A stretch of DNA of 64,000 nt from Coptis chinensis (Eukaryota > Streptophyta > Magnoliopsida > Ranunculales > Ranunculaceae): assembly GCA_015680905.1 (NCBI GenBank), contig CM027377.1:30342501-30406500 (forward strand). Direction: 5' to 3'. The notes below the pieces were generated by a model. The model was not told the origin of the DNA, did no database searches, and saw nothing but the letters and a program-made list of their open reading frames with translations. Positions 49,531-61,534 of this stretch are shown in pieces (within the stretch, counting starts at the first letter, position 1; each line of letters begins with the position of its first letter). The translations under genes and the position numbers were made by a program.

Positions 49531-50964
49531 ATGCGTTCTCTAGTAGTTCTAACAAGATCAAAACCAACGTACCAAAACTTGTTTTTCTCCACAAAAGCCA
49601 ACCAACAAACTACCACCAACAACTCAAATATCATTTCTCACTACTTATCGCTTCTTAACTTATCACCAAACCAAACTCATCTACGTCATCTCCATGCACG
49701 TTTACTTAGAACCTCACTTTATAACAACGTTATTCTTAGTTCTAAGCTCATTATAATGTACTCCAAACACAATTCTCTATTACCTTACTCTTACTCCGTC
49801 TTCCTTCACATGCCCAAGAGAAACATTTACTCTTGGAACAATATCATTGGTGTGTTTTCGCGCTCTTGTTACCCTGAAAGATCTGTTGTTTTGTTTCTTC
49901 AAATGTGCGGCTCGGTTAGTAAACCCGATGTTTACACTCTTCCTTTAGTCTTAAGAGCTTGTGCTAGCACTGGTATGGTTTACCGAGGCATGTCAGTGCA
50001 TGGGTTGTGTGTTAAATGGGGATTTGAGAAGAACTTGTTTGTTGCTTCGGCATTGATTTTTTTTTATGTTACTACAGGGAGGATTTACGAAGCGAAAAGA
50101 GTGTTTGATGGGATGGCTGAAAGAGACACGGTCCTTTGGGCGGCGATGTTTGCTGGATATGCACAACATGGGGAGCCATTGTTGAGTTTAGAAGTCTATA
50201 GGAACATGGTTTGTGAAGGGGTTGAATTAAATGGTGTTGTTATGGTGAACTTGTTGTTGGTATGTAGTCAATTGAGGTGGTTGAGGCATGGGAAGAGTGT
50301 TCATGGATGGTGTGTTAGGAGATCTTTGGTATCAGAATTGAGTTTGGGAAATGCTCTTGTCAACATGTATGTAAAATGTAGTGCAATAGTTAATGCGTAT
50401 TGTATGTTTAGTGTAATGCCGGATAGGGATGTGATTTCTTGGAGCACATTGATAGCAGGCTACGCATTAATTGGGAGTGTGAATGTTGCTTTGGAGCTCT
50501 TTGACCAGATGCTTATAGATGGAATCAAGCCGAATGGCGTGACCTTCCTTGGTGTTTTATCTGCTTGTGCACAAACAGGGATGGTGGATAGAGCTCGAGA
50601 ATATTTTGATATGATGAAGGATTATAGGGTGGTGGCTGGGTTGAAGAACTATGCCAGCTTGGTTGATTGTTTAGGAAAGGCAGGACTGATTGCGGAAGCA
50701 GAGAGGTTTGTCAAAGAAATGCCAATGGAGCCTGATGCTGCTGTCTTGGGGGCCTTATTGGGGGGCTGTCGGATTCATGGTAACATTGAAGTTGGGGAAA
50801 GAGTAGCAAACAAACTGCTTAAATTGGAGCCAGATGAGGGTGGATACTATATGCTCTTGGCTAACATGTATGCAGATTCGGGTAGGTATAATGATGCAGA
50901 AAAGGTGAGGGATTTCATGAAACAAAGGAGTGCTAGCAAGGTTCCAGGTTGTAGCCAGATTTAG
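49531..50964 (+). CDS. PLS-class pentatricopeptide repeat protein (E subgroup)
   Basis: This intact intronless gene encodes 477 residues. The first 35 or so are rich in Ser, Thr, Arg and Asn with few acidic residues, fitting an organelle (probably mitochondrial) presequence. PPR motifs of P, L and S length follow from about residue 55 (for example YSWNNIIGVFSRS, VHGLCVKWGFEKNLFVASAL, DVISWSTLIAGYAL, GVTFLGVLSACAQTG). An E-type C-terminus follows (residues about 395-477: GALLGGCRIHGNIEVGE, YYMLLANMYADSGRYND, SKVPGCSQI). There is no DYW deaminase. Such proteins bind single RNA sites in organelles, usually for C-to-U editing with a partner deaminase. The target cannot be told from sequence by eye. 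It converges on DXR, with 610 bp between the stops. Confidence 0.93.
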   Translation: MRSLVVLTRSKPTYQNLFFSTKANQQTTTNNSNIISHYLSLLNLSPNQTHLRHLHARLLRTSLYNNVILSSKLIIMYSKHNSLLPYSYSVFLHMPKRNIYSWNNIIGVFSRSCYPERSVVLFLQMCGSVSKPDVYTLPLVLRACASTGMVYRGMSVHGLCVKWGFEKNLFVASALIFFYVTTGRIYEAKRVFDGMAERDTVLWAAMFAGYAQHGEPLLSLEVYRNMVCEGVELNGVVMVNLLLVCSQLRWLRHGKSVHGWCVRRSLVSELSLGNALVNMYVKCSAIVNAYCMFSVMPDRDVISWSTLIAGYALIGSVNVALELFDQMLIDGIKPNGVTFLGVLSACAQTGMVDRAREYFDMMKDYRVVAGLKNYASLVDCLGKAGLIAEAERFVKEMPMEPDAAVLGALLGGCRIHGNIEVGERVANKLLKLEPDEGGYYMLLANMYADSGRYNDAEKVRDFMKQRSASKVPGCSQI

Positions 50965-51574
50965 TAAGATGGTTTGTTCGCTGTGCCAAAAAGAATGAAC
51001 TCATATGAACTCATATTGAGTTTCGAGATTGAAAGAAACGATACTCTCTTCCTATTAAATGAGAATAGCTATGGGCAGCCGAAGAGATGTAACTTGCAGT
51101 GAGGGTGGTTGGCAACTTGGCATTGTGCTAAAATATTTAAGACAGGCTATTATCTTATCCAATGCAATATCTCAGGTCAAAAGCTGAAGACAATCAAGAA
51201 GATCTTTGTAGAAGAATTGGTTGTATCTAAAATTTCTTATGTAAAAGAGAAAGTTGTGGTTCGGTAGAGGCCGCGTTTACTTTTCCATAATAGGGAATAG
51301 TGATGTTTTCTCAACGTGATGTATACAATGGATCTGTGATGAAAGGGATCATTTTTCTTTTCCTCATTATTGATTACTCCGTTACAACTGAAAACATTCT
51401 TACATTTCTTACAGACAAAATAAATTACAGATAATGTGCCTCTTCTCTTAACAATGAATATCATACAGTGGCCTATTTGCCACATACCTCTACAAGCACT
51501 GCTAGGCAGGAGATCAATAGTGCTCAACTGTTTCAGATTAAAGGCATTGCCCTAGTCATCCAGATCACTGGAAA

Positions 51575-54500
51575 TTAGGCAGGTACTGGACTCAAACTGG
51601 AAGGGAGTTTTATATTTCCAGCATACTTCCTTGCCCATAAGTCGTAATGTATGATGTCCTCAAGGCTTGGCTGGGTGACCAACTCTGCTTGATGCTTTTC
51701 ACATGTAAGTTCTACAACCTTGAAGATATCCAGGTACTCGATTCTGCAAACAGAGGCGTACATTAATAAACTGAGGAACTCAAGAGGCAAGCTATCAACC
51801 ATACTTAAACATGAGGAAGACTGCTAGTTTATCCAATAGCAGATGAACTTTAATTGAATTAACTTGGTTGAACCAAACAACCAAGTTAAATGACCTTCCA
51901 TAAAAGACCATAATTGATCTATGATGATATGAATGTACATAAGCAACTATAAAGATTTATGATTTCACTTTGGGTTCCCAGGATCCCTAAGCAAATGACA
52001 AGCAACGCATTGCCAAGATGAAAATGAATCTCTGAGATACAACAAATTGTCAGACGAAAAGTAAAACTTACTTTTCATCGATAAACATCTCCACAGCCTT
52101 CTCATTAGCTGCACTTAGAACTCCAGTCATCGTGCCTCCAGCCCTTCCAGCAGCATAGGCAAGATCCATGGACGGGTATTTTACATTGTCTGGAGCTTTA
52201 AATGTTAAAGAACCTAACCTGCATCACCAGAAAAAATATGACTTATGGTTTTTAAGAATGAGCTTCTGATATTGAAGGCTTAATAGGATAATGTGGAAGG
52301 TAGTTTGAGGTGAAGGTTGCCAAAGTGTTCTTTAATAATCCTTATGTGATCAAGAGAGGGTTGTTTAGTTTTGATACTCATTGTCATAGGCAAGACATCA
52401 TATATGATCTGCAAATTTAGCATCTCCAGTTTTCACCTTCTGTTTTGCCTTAGCTAATGAGATCTATCTCTCTTATAATTTCCCTTAGAATTACGGAATC
52501 CATTTTCTAAATTTCCTCTTTACGACTAAAAACTTATTAATCTGCAATAATTCTATATTTAAAGGTCCAAAAAGCAACAAGTGCATATAATACATAGTGA
52601 ACTAAACCTCTGAAGACTCGGGTTAATGTCAATGAGTATAACTCCCGCATTGAATGGGGAATAAGAGTGACTGATTGTGTTGTAAGTTACAGAGGAGATT
52701 AGCATTGTGCAGTCTTTTCCTCACCCAAAGGTTAAACCTTTACCATCATCTAAAGAAACACAGGATATTGCGATTTTATGATTTAAGGGATTTTTTTTTT
52801 ATATCTTTCTTTCAGAATCACAGATCACATGTAATGTACAAACAAATAGCAAAAAACAGAGAAAAAATGACTTACTTGCAAAGATCAAGACGAGGCCAAG
52901 TGATCTCAGAGCAATAAATTCTGTCAGGCCATGATAAAGTGTAAAGAATGGGCAAGCGCATATCAGGCCAACCCAACTGAGCGATAACTGATGAATCCTG
53001 CGATGAATTAGGGAGAGAGAAAACTAAGTTTCTGAAAGTTGCTAAAAAAACAATTAAACATATATCCTTTCCAAATTCCACAAGATACTTAAAAAAATAA
53101 TAGTAATAGTAACATAAAAGTAGCCAACGGAACGAAATGAAAGAAAAGTGTCAAACCTGAGTTTCAATCATGGAATGTATGATTGATTGTGGATGAATCA
53201 CAATCTCGATATCATCATATTCAGCTCCAAACAAATAGTGGGCCTCAATGACTTCTAGCCCCTGTGAAGCAAATGTGAGGACTTAGAACAGTTGATACAA
53301 ATGAACAAAATCATGTGGGCACTTGAACTTGAAACTTAGAAGACAAGAATGAAAAACAGAACGCGCCTTGTTGAACAGGGTAGCAGAGTCCACTGTTATC
53401 TTTTTCCCCATATTCCAGTTAGGATGCTTCAAAGCATCAGCAACTTTCACATCTTTCAATTTTTCAACAGGCCAATCTCTGCAAGAGGCAACAAACAGAG
53501 TTCAATGTTATTAGATAGATTAAGGAAGTATGTTGGCCCTTATCTAATCTTAACAATGAATCGAGACTGTCGGTCTTTTTTGTTGAGCTTAGAGAGAACC
53601 TAAGTCACATTTTAAACAAGTGTAAGTGGGATTACGAGTTTGCACCTGAATGCCCCTCCCGATGCTGTCAAAATTACCCGACGAAGTGCACCCTCTGGCA
53701 ATCCTTGAATACACTGTAAGAGATAATTCCATGAGATTCTAAATTCAACACTATTGAGCAAGAGACAGTGCTTCAACTTTCAAATGAGCATGCATTGCTC
53801 CAGAAAACAAATCGTACAAAACTTAAAGCTATCTGGATAAAATTACACATCGTTAACTTTCTGAGGTAAAATTATACATTGTCGACAATATGGTATTATG
53901 GTTATATACCTGGAAAATAGCAGAATGTTCTGAATCAGCGGGAAGTATTTTTACGTTATGCTTGCGAGCAAGAGGAAGTACGAAAGGTCCCCCAGCAATG
54001 AGAGTTTCTTTATTTGCAAGTGCTATGTCTTTTCCTGCTTCTATGGCAGCTACAGTCGGCTAAGACAAGATGGAAAAGATAATCTGGTTACAGATGATAA
54101 ATATTTTGCAAAATTTTATGCATCAATGCCGTGTTACAGATTACAAATCGTACTCCATACCATTAGATATGTTAGACATGTAAGGTCAACCAGACTCCTA
54201 ATGGATTAACGTTAACAGAATTTCTATTTGTTCGTCAAAGCATGCAAAATCCCATTATAAATTATTACAGTAAAGATTTTTAAAATTCTTGATCTTACCT
54301 TCAAACCAGCACACCCTACTATTCCTGTGACTACTGTAACAGCATCAGGGTGGCGAGCAACCTGATAATCATTATGAAATAACTTGTGAGACAAAGAACT
54401 CCATCATATAAAAGAAAACCAAAAGACTAAAGAAAATGAGTCTAACCTCCACAACACCTTGCTCTCCAGGGATGATCTCCGGCTTGTAATCGGCATCAGC

Positions 54501-55721
54501 CAAAGCTTCTTTAAGTTCATTTAGTAACGACTCATTTCTAACAGCTACCAGTTGAGGCCTAAAGGTTTTCACCTGTTCATAGATAATTACTAATAAGCAT
54601 CTAAGTATTCAAAGTCAACCTAAGTGCTGCTGAGATATTAAACAGATTTCTAGCTTCACCAGCTTTGTGTATGCTTTTTGTCACATTGAACTTGAACACA
54701 CCTGCTCAGCAAGAAGAGTGACATTCGAACCAGCTGCTAGTGCAACAACCCTGAACTTATCTGGATTCTCTGCAACTATGTCCAATGTCTGCAAAATACC
54801 AGATCATGGGACTCAATGAACATATGAAGAAGTAACAGATACCCAAAATTTGTTAACCAACTCAAACTTAACAGAATATATCAAAGGGAACAAAATAGGT
54901 TTATGCAAGCTCCTAAACGAACCTATTCAAGCAAGTTGGCGTTGCTTAAATCATCAATTGTTCTTCTACTTTATAGACACTGTACCTGAGTTCCAATGGA
55001 GCCAGTAGACCCAACGATAGAGATAGGTTTGGGACCATCCAAAACCTTACGCCCTTGCTCAGCAACAGCTCGTCCTGGCCAGGCAGGGAGGAGGCGATTG
55101 AACAGAACAACGAGCTCTCCTGGCAAAGGATTTTCCATTATCTCTTCGCTTCAAAACAACCCCTCCTGAAAATCCAACTTTAAAATCAATTCACAATACA
55201 AACAAGTATATATAAGACAATAAACATTTATTTCCATTGGACTAATTGACAATATCATTAGTGAAACCAAAACCAAATATCACAAGACAAAAACTACCTT
55301 AATTTACATTTAAAATCTCTCTAACTCAACTACATACTCAACCATCTGTCATTCCACATTTTACTACTAAATTAATTGAAATATCAATAGTCAACTACAG
55401 ATCCATTAATTGCAAACGTTGACAATTCAAAACATACTCAAACCAGTTAACAAAAGCTATCCAAACACCCAACAAATGAAGTTGAACTGAGTTGAACCTT
55501 TTAGACTACACACCTTACAATCACCCAAGAATCAAGAAAAATAAGCTTTAAGCTAGCTTTTGACTAGTACCAATAAAAAGGAAGAACCAGAACAGAATCT
55601 ACGTAGAAAAAAAAACAGAAGAAGAGGAAGCGCCACCTTTAAGCTTATAAAGGTCAGGTTTGGCTGCATCCAAGAAACCAATTTCTCCAGGCGTACTAGT
55701 ACTAAATTTTAGACTAGCCAT
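51575..55721 (-). CDS. DXR: 1-deoxy-D-xylulose 5-phosphate reductoisomerase, chloroplastic (one frameshift)
   Basis: DXR converts 1-deoxy-D-xylulose 5-phosphate to 2-C-methyl-D-erythritol 4-phosphate with NADPH in plastids, the committed step of the MEP isoprenoid pathway. Exons, 5' to 3': 55721-55637, 55165-54986, 54788-54702, 54572-54447, 54361-54299, 54059-53910, 53713-53646, 53478-53367, 53261-53157, 52997-52876, 52218-52072, 51743-51575. Motifs are the NADPH loop [22 protein letters not shown] (metal and substrate), [26 protein letters not shown], and [20 protein letters not shown]. The C-terminus is full length. Exons total 1414 nt; an extra base in the GGG at 55086-55088 breaks the frame right after CSVQSPPP, at the transit-peptide junction. 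Everything else is intact, so an assembly error is the simplest explanation; a recent null allele is the alternative. The intron after 53367 uses a GC donor. Confidence 0.96.
53262..53366 (-). other. DXR: GC-AG intron of DXR
   Basis: The exon ends AACAAG and the intron begins GCGCGT. The next exon (GGGCTAGAAGTC) follows an ordinary CAG acceptor. No GT donor is available that keeps the conserved FNKGLEVIEA sequence. GC donors are a known minor class, but here the +3 to +6 bases also deviate from the usual GCAAGT. A T-to-C sequencing error would restore GT. Confidence 0.7.
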
Positions 55722-56290
55722 TGAGAGAAAGAAAAAAAGAGAGAGAGAGAGAGAGAAAGAAAATGAGAGGTTTTTGAGTTTTGGTGAGGCACGAAAGTGA
55801 TATAAAAATATGGGAGAAAATGAGAAGAAGAGGAAGATAAGACGAGAAGGAATCAACCAAGGCAATGGACTGAGTGGTACGATTTTTATGCTCTCCCTCC
55901 AATTTATGGTAACTTGATTTGGCAAAATAATTATTTTTCTATTCGTATATGTTGAGGTGTTTTGTAATTTTTTGTTTGTTTAATTTGCAGGATTAAGATT
56001 TGGGTGGTTAGTCAATGGGACAAAAGCGCTTACACTATTTACCGCCATATTCTTGGATTTCTAGTGGTCGATATATCGATAGTGTGTTACATGTTTATAT
56101 GTTGACGTGCAAAATGTGTTTAGTGCTTATTAGTTCAAGTAAATTATGATGCTGCGTAGTTTTTAGTTTTTAAACTATGGGGGCATGGGTTGACTTTATA
56201 TATTGATAGTTGATCTCATAAAATTTGGTGTTGGATGCTATCTCATCTCATCTAAAGGTGTTCTAATTAAAATTGTATTTTAAGTTCTTC
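55722..56290. other. DXR 5' flank
   Basis: Immediately upstream of the DXR ATG (minus strand) is a long CT/GA-rich leader (55725-55770) of the type common in plant 5' UTRs. Beyond about 55930 the sequence is AT-rich and has no recognisable feature. Confidence 0.5.
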
Positions 56291-56869
56291 CACTAGATGA
56301 GCCAATTAGAATTATCCTCCAAGTAGGACTGTCAATGGGTTTTGATAACCCGATAACCAATCCAAATCAAATCGATAAAAAACGGTTTGGGTTGGGATAA
56401 TTTGATTTATTTTCTACCGAACCAAATCGATAAGATATTGGTTTGGTTTCGGGTTTGCTCTCCACCGAACCGATAAGATGATATTTTAGTAATATTTATG
56501 ATTAATTTTGTATATGTTTATCAATTATGTGATTGAAATTAATTGATTTAATTTAATATTTAATTGATTTTATAGTTTTTGGTTCGGGTTCGGTTTGCAA
56601 TATTTCTTATCGGTTTGGTTCGGTTTTGAATTCTCAATTTTCTTATCGGTTCGATTTGGTTTCGGGTTCCTAACTTTCTTATCAGTTGGGTTCGGATTTT
56701 TCAAAACCCGACCCAAACCAATCCATTGACGGTCCTACCCAAGTCTCCCTCTTCCTAAATACACACAAAAAAATTCCGTCAACCCAATTTGACTTTTTTT
56801 TATTTTTTATTTAGAAGAAAGACCCTAATTTGGTATGTATGGAGGAAATCTTAATTGGCTCATCTAGTG
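56291..56869. mobile_element. TIR element with a second MITE nested inside
   Basis: The outer inverted repeats are 56291-56320 (CACTAGATGAGCCAATTAGA...) and 56841-56869 (...TTAATTGGCTCATCTAGTG), about 29-30 bp and nearly perfect. Just inside the left arm begins another element, TAGGACTGTCAATGGG (56324), ending CCATTGACGGTCCTA (about 56740), flanked by CCAAG-like sequence on both sides. The inner element belongs to the widespread plant MITE type whose ends contain CTGTCAATGGG, and it is full of GGTTCGGTTT/AACCGAACC repeats. Superfamilies were not assigned. Confidence 0.65.
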
Positions 56870-59156
56870 GGGGTAATATGGATAATATTGGTTAACCCTT
56901 CAAGTTATCGAGAACAATAGACAAAGGAGTTCAATTTGGATGGTAATGACTAATGACCCAAATACCCAATAGTTGAAATTTTAGAAATACTCTCGATCCA
57001 TGCACATTACTAAATTTTAAGTTTGTTTTTAGCTTTCACTGCTCAGATTGTCTGTATTGCATGGGATAAAAGTCAGAAGATCATCTCTGCACCTTCAACA
57101 GTTAAGATGCATAATTGGACATTGGCACCGGGGTGGGCCGTGGTTGTGTTCGTGTGAAGCTAGCGATCTTAACTTACTGTGCAGCAATAGAGATGAGGCT
57201 TAAGTATGAACAGATCAACAGAACATCTTGTTGTGCCAGTGACACGTCTGAATAGAGATCTGAAACATCATATCCAATGGTGAGTTTTGTTCACCAGCTA
57301 CTATACCTTTGAATGCATGTTGTCCTTAGCGCAATAATGGAATTGTGGTAGATGGAAGAGGAAAAGAAATCATTTTTGTCAACAAGACGTGGTTAGATAC
57401 AAGAGTAGGGACCCGTTGTATGAAATCACCCAAGTATGCATTGCAATGTGGGTTTGTTTAGTGACACATGCTTTTTAGAAAGAAGTTAACTAAAATTGAT
57501 TGAAACAAATACCTAAAAATGTTTTTGCTGCCATTCATTGAAATCACATTGTCTTTTATCAAACCCGACACCTAAAAATTTTTGATTGAAATTTGTTTTT
57601 TTTACTTTTACAGAACTTCATTTATCCTTCCCCCTTTTTTTCGTTCTTATTTGATTTTTGTGAGAACTGAGAAGCCAAAGGGCGCAGTTACACACTTACA
57701 CCTGGTAATTTTTTTAAATCTTTTATCTTTTCTTACATTTTTTTTTCCGATAATACTTATCTTTTCTTACATGATAATGAAAGAAAACTCATAGACTAAT
57801 TCAATTCGCAGAAGACTCACATTCGTGTGATTAGATAATTAAAAGAAAGATGCCACGAGGTTTGATCTTTGTGCGTGTTCATGGCACCTTCAAACACGCC
57901 ATTAATTAGCTAAGTAGTGGAGTCCATTTTTTTTTAACTTTCGAAGTGCCGATTCCATACTTAAAATATTGTGGTCGTGGCGCGATAATTTGCCAACCCC
58001 ATACTCATAGGCTAATTGACTCTAATAAAAAAAACAAAAAACAAATGATACACGATTTTCATCCATCAAGATGTTTATCTGATTTTGCGCTTCAAAATAG
58101 ATTATATTGTACTGACATTCCCAGTCTCTACACAACTAATTATCATACGTGATTTTGTGGAAGCGATAGGATTATTTGAAGGACGCGCCAGGTTAAAATT
58201 AAAATATGCAAGTGAATCCATTTGCCTCGTAATTTATTTTATTTTTTTTGCTTTTCTTCTTCTGATTAATTTTGAGAACAGAAATTCTTTTAGTGTTCGG
58301 CCATTAAACAGACCAAACAACAAATCAAATGGAGAAAGTTACGTGAAATTACAAAAGGAAAAATAAAATAAGAAATGGAAAGCTACTTGCTGTCCCACTT
58401 TCCCTCATGTATACGAGTATATCCCACCTCTAATATATTTTCAGAACGTAGTTTGCCGAAACGATCTGTCCATTTTTTATGCCAACACGAAAAAGGGCCA
58501 AGCACTATCTCCGAAATAAAAATTAAACTCAGGGAAGTAGAGATTTTGTTTCATTTAATTTTTTTTTTTATTTTTTTTTTCTGATAAAATTGGGTGAATT
58601 TGTTTATTCTAGCTAGCAGAGGGTGTCTGTTCAAGCGACCTCTTCCATCATAGACTATTGACCAGTCAATTACTGAGATCTGAAAGCCAGTAAAGATTCT
58701 GCAAACGTAATCTATGGTTAGTCAATGGGTGGGGTCAAAGACATATTTGGCTGTTGGATGTTCTTGAGATTAGTGGCTATTAAAATAAAAAAATACTTTG
58801 ACTCGCGCTAACTTGATGAAATTTATATTGAATCTTGAATACACTTATTAAGTCAAATCATGCAACTCTCATTTGGTTTATTGCAGGAATTTGACAATTT
58901 CTTAGTGTGACCAGGTAATTTGTTCATGGGACAAGAATTCTTTCTGTAATGGTTCACAATTTCAAATCAAATTAAAATCACATTATTCAAACCACACGAA
59001 ACTGGCCAAAGACTTATTCTTAGGACTGGTTATGCGAATGGGATCATAAGTGCTTATTTCAAGCAGTCAAATTCAATTGAATGCAAGCTAGCTAGCGAGA
59101 AGTATAGCAGAGCCTCACTTATACTTCCACAAGCGTCCACTTTGCCTGGCCTGGTC
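56870..59156. other. Intergenic, no recognisable gene
   Basis: AT-rich sequence with T runs. Open frames at 57582-57794, 57946-58366 and 58375-58584 are Phe/Ile/Leu-rich and show no family features. Confidence 0.5.
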
Positions 59157-59164
59157 ATGCATAT

Positions 59165-59541
59165 AATGGACCAAAATATCGCCGATATATCCGATATATC
59201 GCCAATATATATCAGTATTTTGGTACACCGATATCGATATTTTCGATATATATCTACCGAATATAGAATCTTTTTTTTCCGATATATATCGGAATTTCCG
59301 ATATAAAACTTTATATCGCCGATATCATCGATATATCCGATATTTACGATATATATCGGTTGACTTTTTGACCATTTTTTAATATAAATCCGATATTTTC
59401 AATATATTTCCGATATTTCCGATATTATATTTCCGATATTTTAAATAATTTGGACTGGTCACCAAAAAAATAAATATATCCGATATATATCGGTTTTTGG
59501 GTACACCAATATATTCATCGATATCGATATTTTGGGCCTTG
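59165..59541. mobile_element. hAT-like MITE, copy 2
   Basis: This 377-bp element is highly similar to 46029-46404 from end to end, with the same orientation of landmarks. The termini are AATGGACCAAAATATCG / CGATATTTTGGGCCTTG. The 8-bp TSD ATGCATAT is at 59157-59164 and 59542-59549. One base longer than copy 1; the first C has become A. Confidence 0.9.
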
Positions 59542-60024
59542 ATGCATATGACTCATGAGTCATGACAGAATATTTAATTTGGGTGTGGAAATAAAGCTTT
59601 CGTGCGAATGTCATCTTATTTGGTGCCTTAGAACATCTTTAGAAGTGATATCAACCTAGCACCAAACACCAAATTTTCAACTCAGGAGAGTTACATGTTG
59701 GTGAAAACACAAAAAAAACACCAAACCAAACACCAAATCTGCCAATATTTGGTTCCAGATTTGGTGCTATATCAAATCATCTACGCGGTTTTGCCAACAC
59801 CGCATGGGCTTAGGCTGCTAAATGGGTTTCTATGGCACGGTTTTGGCAAAACCGCGTGCTCTCAATGACAACAACGGGCAAAAAATGGCTATATCTTTCT
59901 ACCCTATAAATTGAAACACTCACACCATAGTTTTACACTCACTTCTTTTCTCTACTATCTACTCTATACTTTTTACTCTTTACTCTTTACTCTCTACTCT
60001 CTACTCTCTACTCTTAAAACAACA

Positions 60025-61046
60025 ATGACTAGTCAAGAACCAAAATCAAAATCTAGAGGGGCTTCATGGATACAAGAAGAAGATGTTGTTCTCACCAATA
60101 GTTGGCTACAAGTTAGTCAAGATGGTGTAGTAGGAAATGAGCAAAAGTCGAACGATTTTTGGGCTAGGATTCTAAATGCATTTCATGCAAATCTAGGAAG
60201 AATGACCGAACGCAACTTGACGGGCATGAAACACCGTTGGACTCTCATTCAAGCTAATATCAACAAGTTTCATGCTATTCTTTATAAGATTCAAGCATCT
60301 CCTTCAAGTGGCTATAATGGCAATATGATGGTAAATATTTATTTTTTATTTTTTATTTTGATTCACAAATACATCTTTCAATTCTAATTTAGTTTTTGCT
60401 TAATTGGTAGGTTGAGAAAGCAATAAGTGCATATGTGATGCATAATGGGGTTTGGAAGTAGATGCAATGCTATAATATGGTGAAAGACTCACCCAAATGG
60501 AAGAGGCTACAGTTGAGAAATAATTTGCATCTCACCAAAAAGTCGAAGCCAAACAGTGGGGAAGGAGGTTCATTAGTTCCAATATCAACTGCGACAACTC
60601 AACCAATGGATTATGATCCACACCAAGTTCATGGGCTTGAGGATAGGCCTCTTCGAAAGAAAGAAGACAAGGAAAGAAGGCAAAAAGAGACAGAAGAAGG
60701 TGATTCTAAATTGGAGGAATTCGCTAAGAAACTTGATGATTTTCTGGTGGAACTTTCTAAAACCATCAAAGAAAGCTATGAATTGGAAGCTCAAAGACAA
60801 TTGAAGAAAGATGAGATGGAATTCGAAAAACTTCAATTAAAGAAAAATTTGGATTGGAAGCTCCAAATCCAAAAATAAAAACATCAATTGAAGAAAGATG
60901 CGCTCCGAGTTCGAGAAAATGAAAATGATGCTAAAATACTAGGAATGAAATTAGAAGGATTATCCGAAGACGAGCGCGAAATTTGGCAACTCAAAAGGGC
61001 AGAAATTTTACAAAAAAAAGAATCGACTTGGCAATATCACTGGTAG
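60025..61046 (+). pseudogene. Harbinger ORF1: Myb/SANT-like DNA-binding protein
   Basis: Exon 1 (60025-60330) encodes MTSQEPKSKSRGASW, then a trihelix/Myb-like segment with SWLQVSQDGVVGNEQ, FWARILNAFH, RNLTGMKHRWTLIQ. Exon 2 (60411-61046) adds CYNMVKDSPKWKRLQ, a basic RPLRKKEDKERRQ stretch and a Lys/Glu-rich coiled C-terminus like the no-apical-meristem-associated domain. In known PIF/Harbinger systems this protein binds subterminal repeats and helps import the transposase. In-frame stops at 60459 (TAG) and 60876 (TAA) interrupt exon 2. Donor GTAAAT and acceptor TTGGTAG frame the intron. Confidence 0.85.
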
Positions 61047-61534
61047 TAGTCAAAGTAGTCCATAGTTTAAATTTGAGTTTGTATGTCTTTTAATTTGAGT
61101 ATTTTAATTTGTCTTTTAATTAATGACGTACTTTAATTTGAGTTTGTATTTTGATTTTAATTAGAATGTACTTTAATTGAATATTTTCTTTTAATTTGAG
61201 TTAAGTTACCTTAATTTAAAGTTGATACTTTTTATCATTCTAAAAAAAATTCGGCAGAGTCTACTTTGTATTTTCAAAATTCTCATATACACAAATCCTT
61301 TCATAAAACCACAAATACATAGAAATAAACTTGGAACACAAATACATAGAAATTGAAACGATAAATAAACACAAAGTCCAAATGAAGTGCAAATAGAAAT
61401 AGAAATCAAGTCTGACCATGAAGCCCACACCTACTCTACAAATGCTCGACCAAGTCATTCTTCAATCTATCATGAACAATTTTTGAACGAACCCTCTCGA
61501 CGCCAGATGCCCAACGAGATAGAACAAATTGGCG

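Noticed and set aside
9992-55721. A biosynthetic or defence gene cluster linking the flippase, MATE, PPR and DXR
   Set aside because: The MATE piece is transposon cargo, and the other genes act in unrelated processes with many kilobases of transposons between them.
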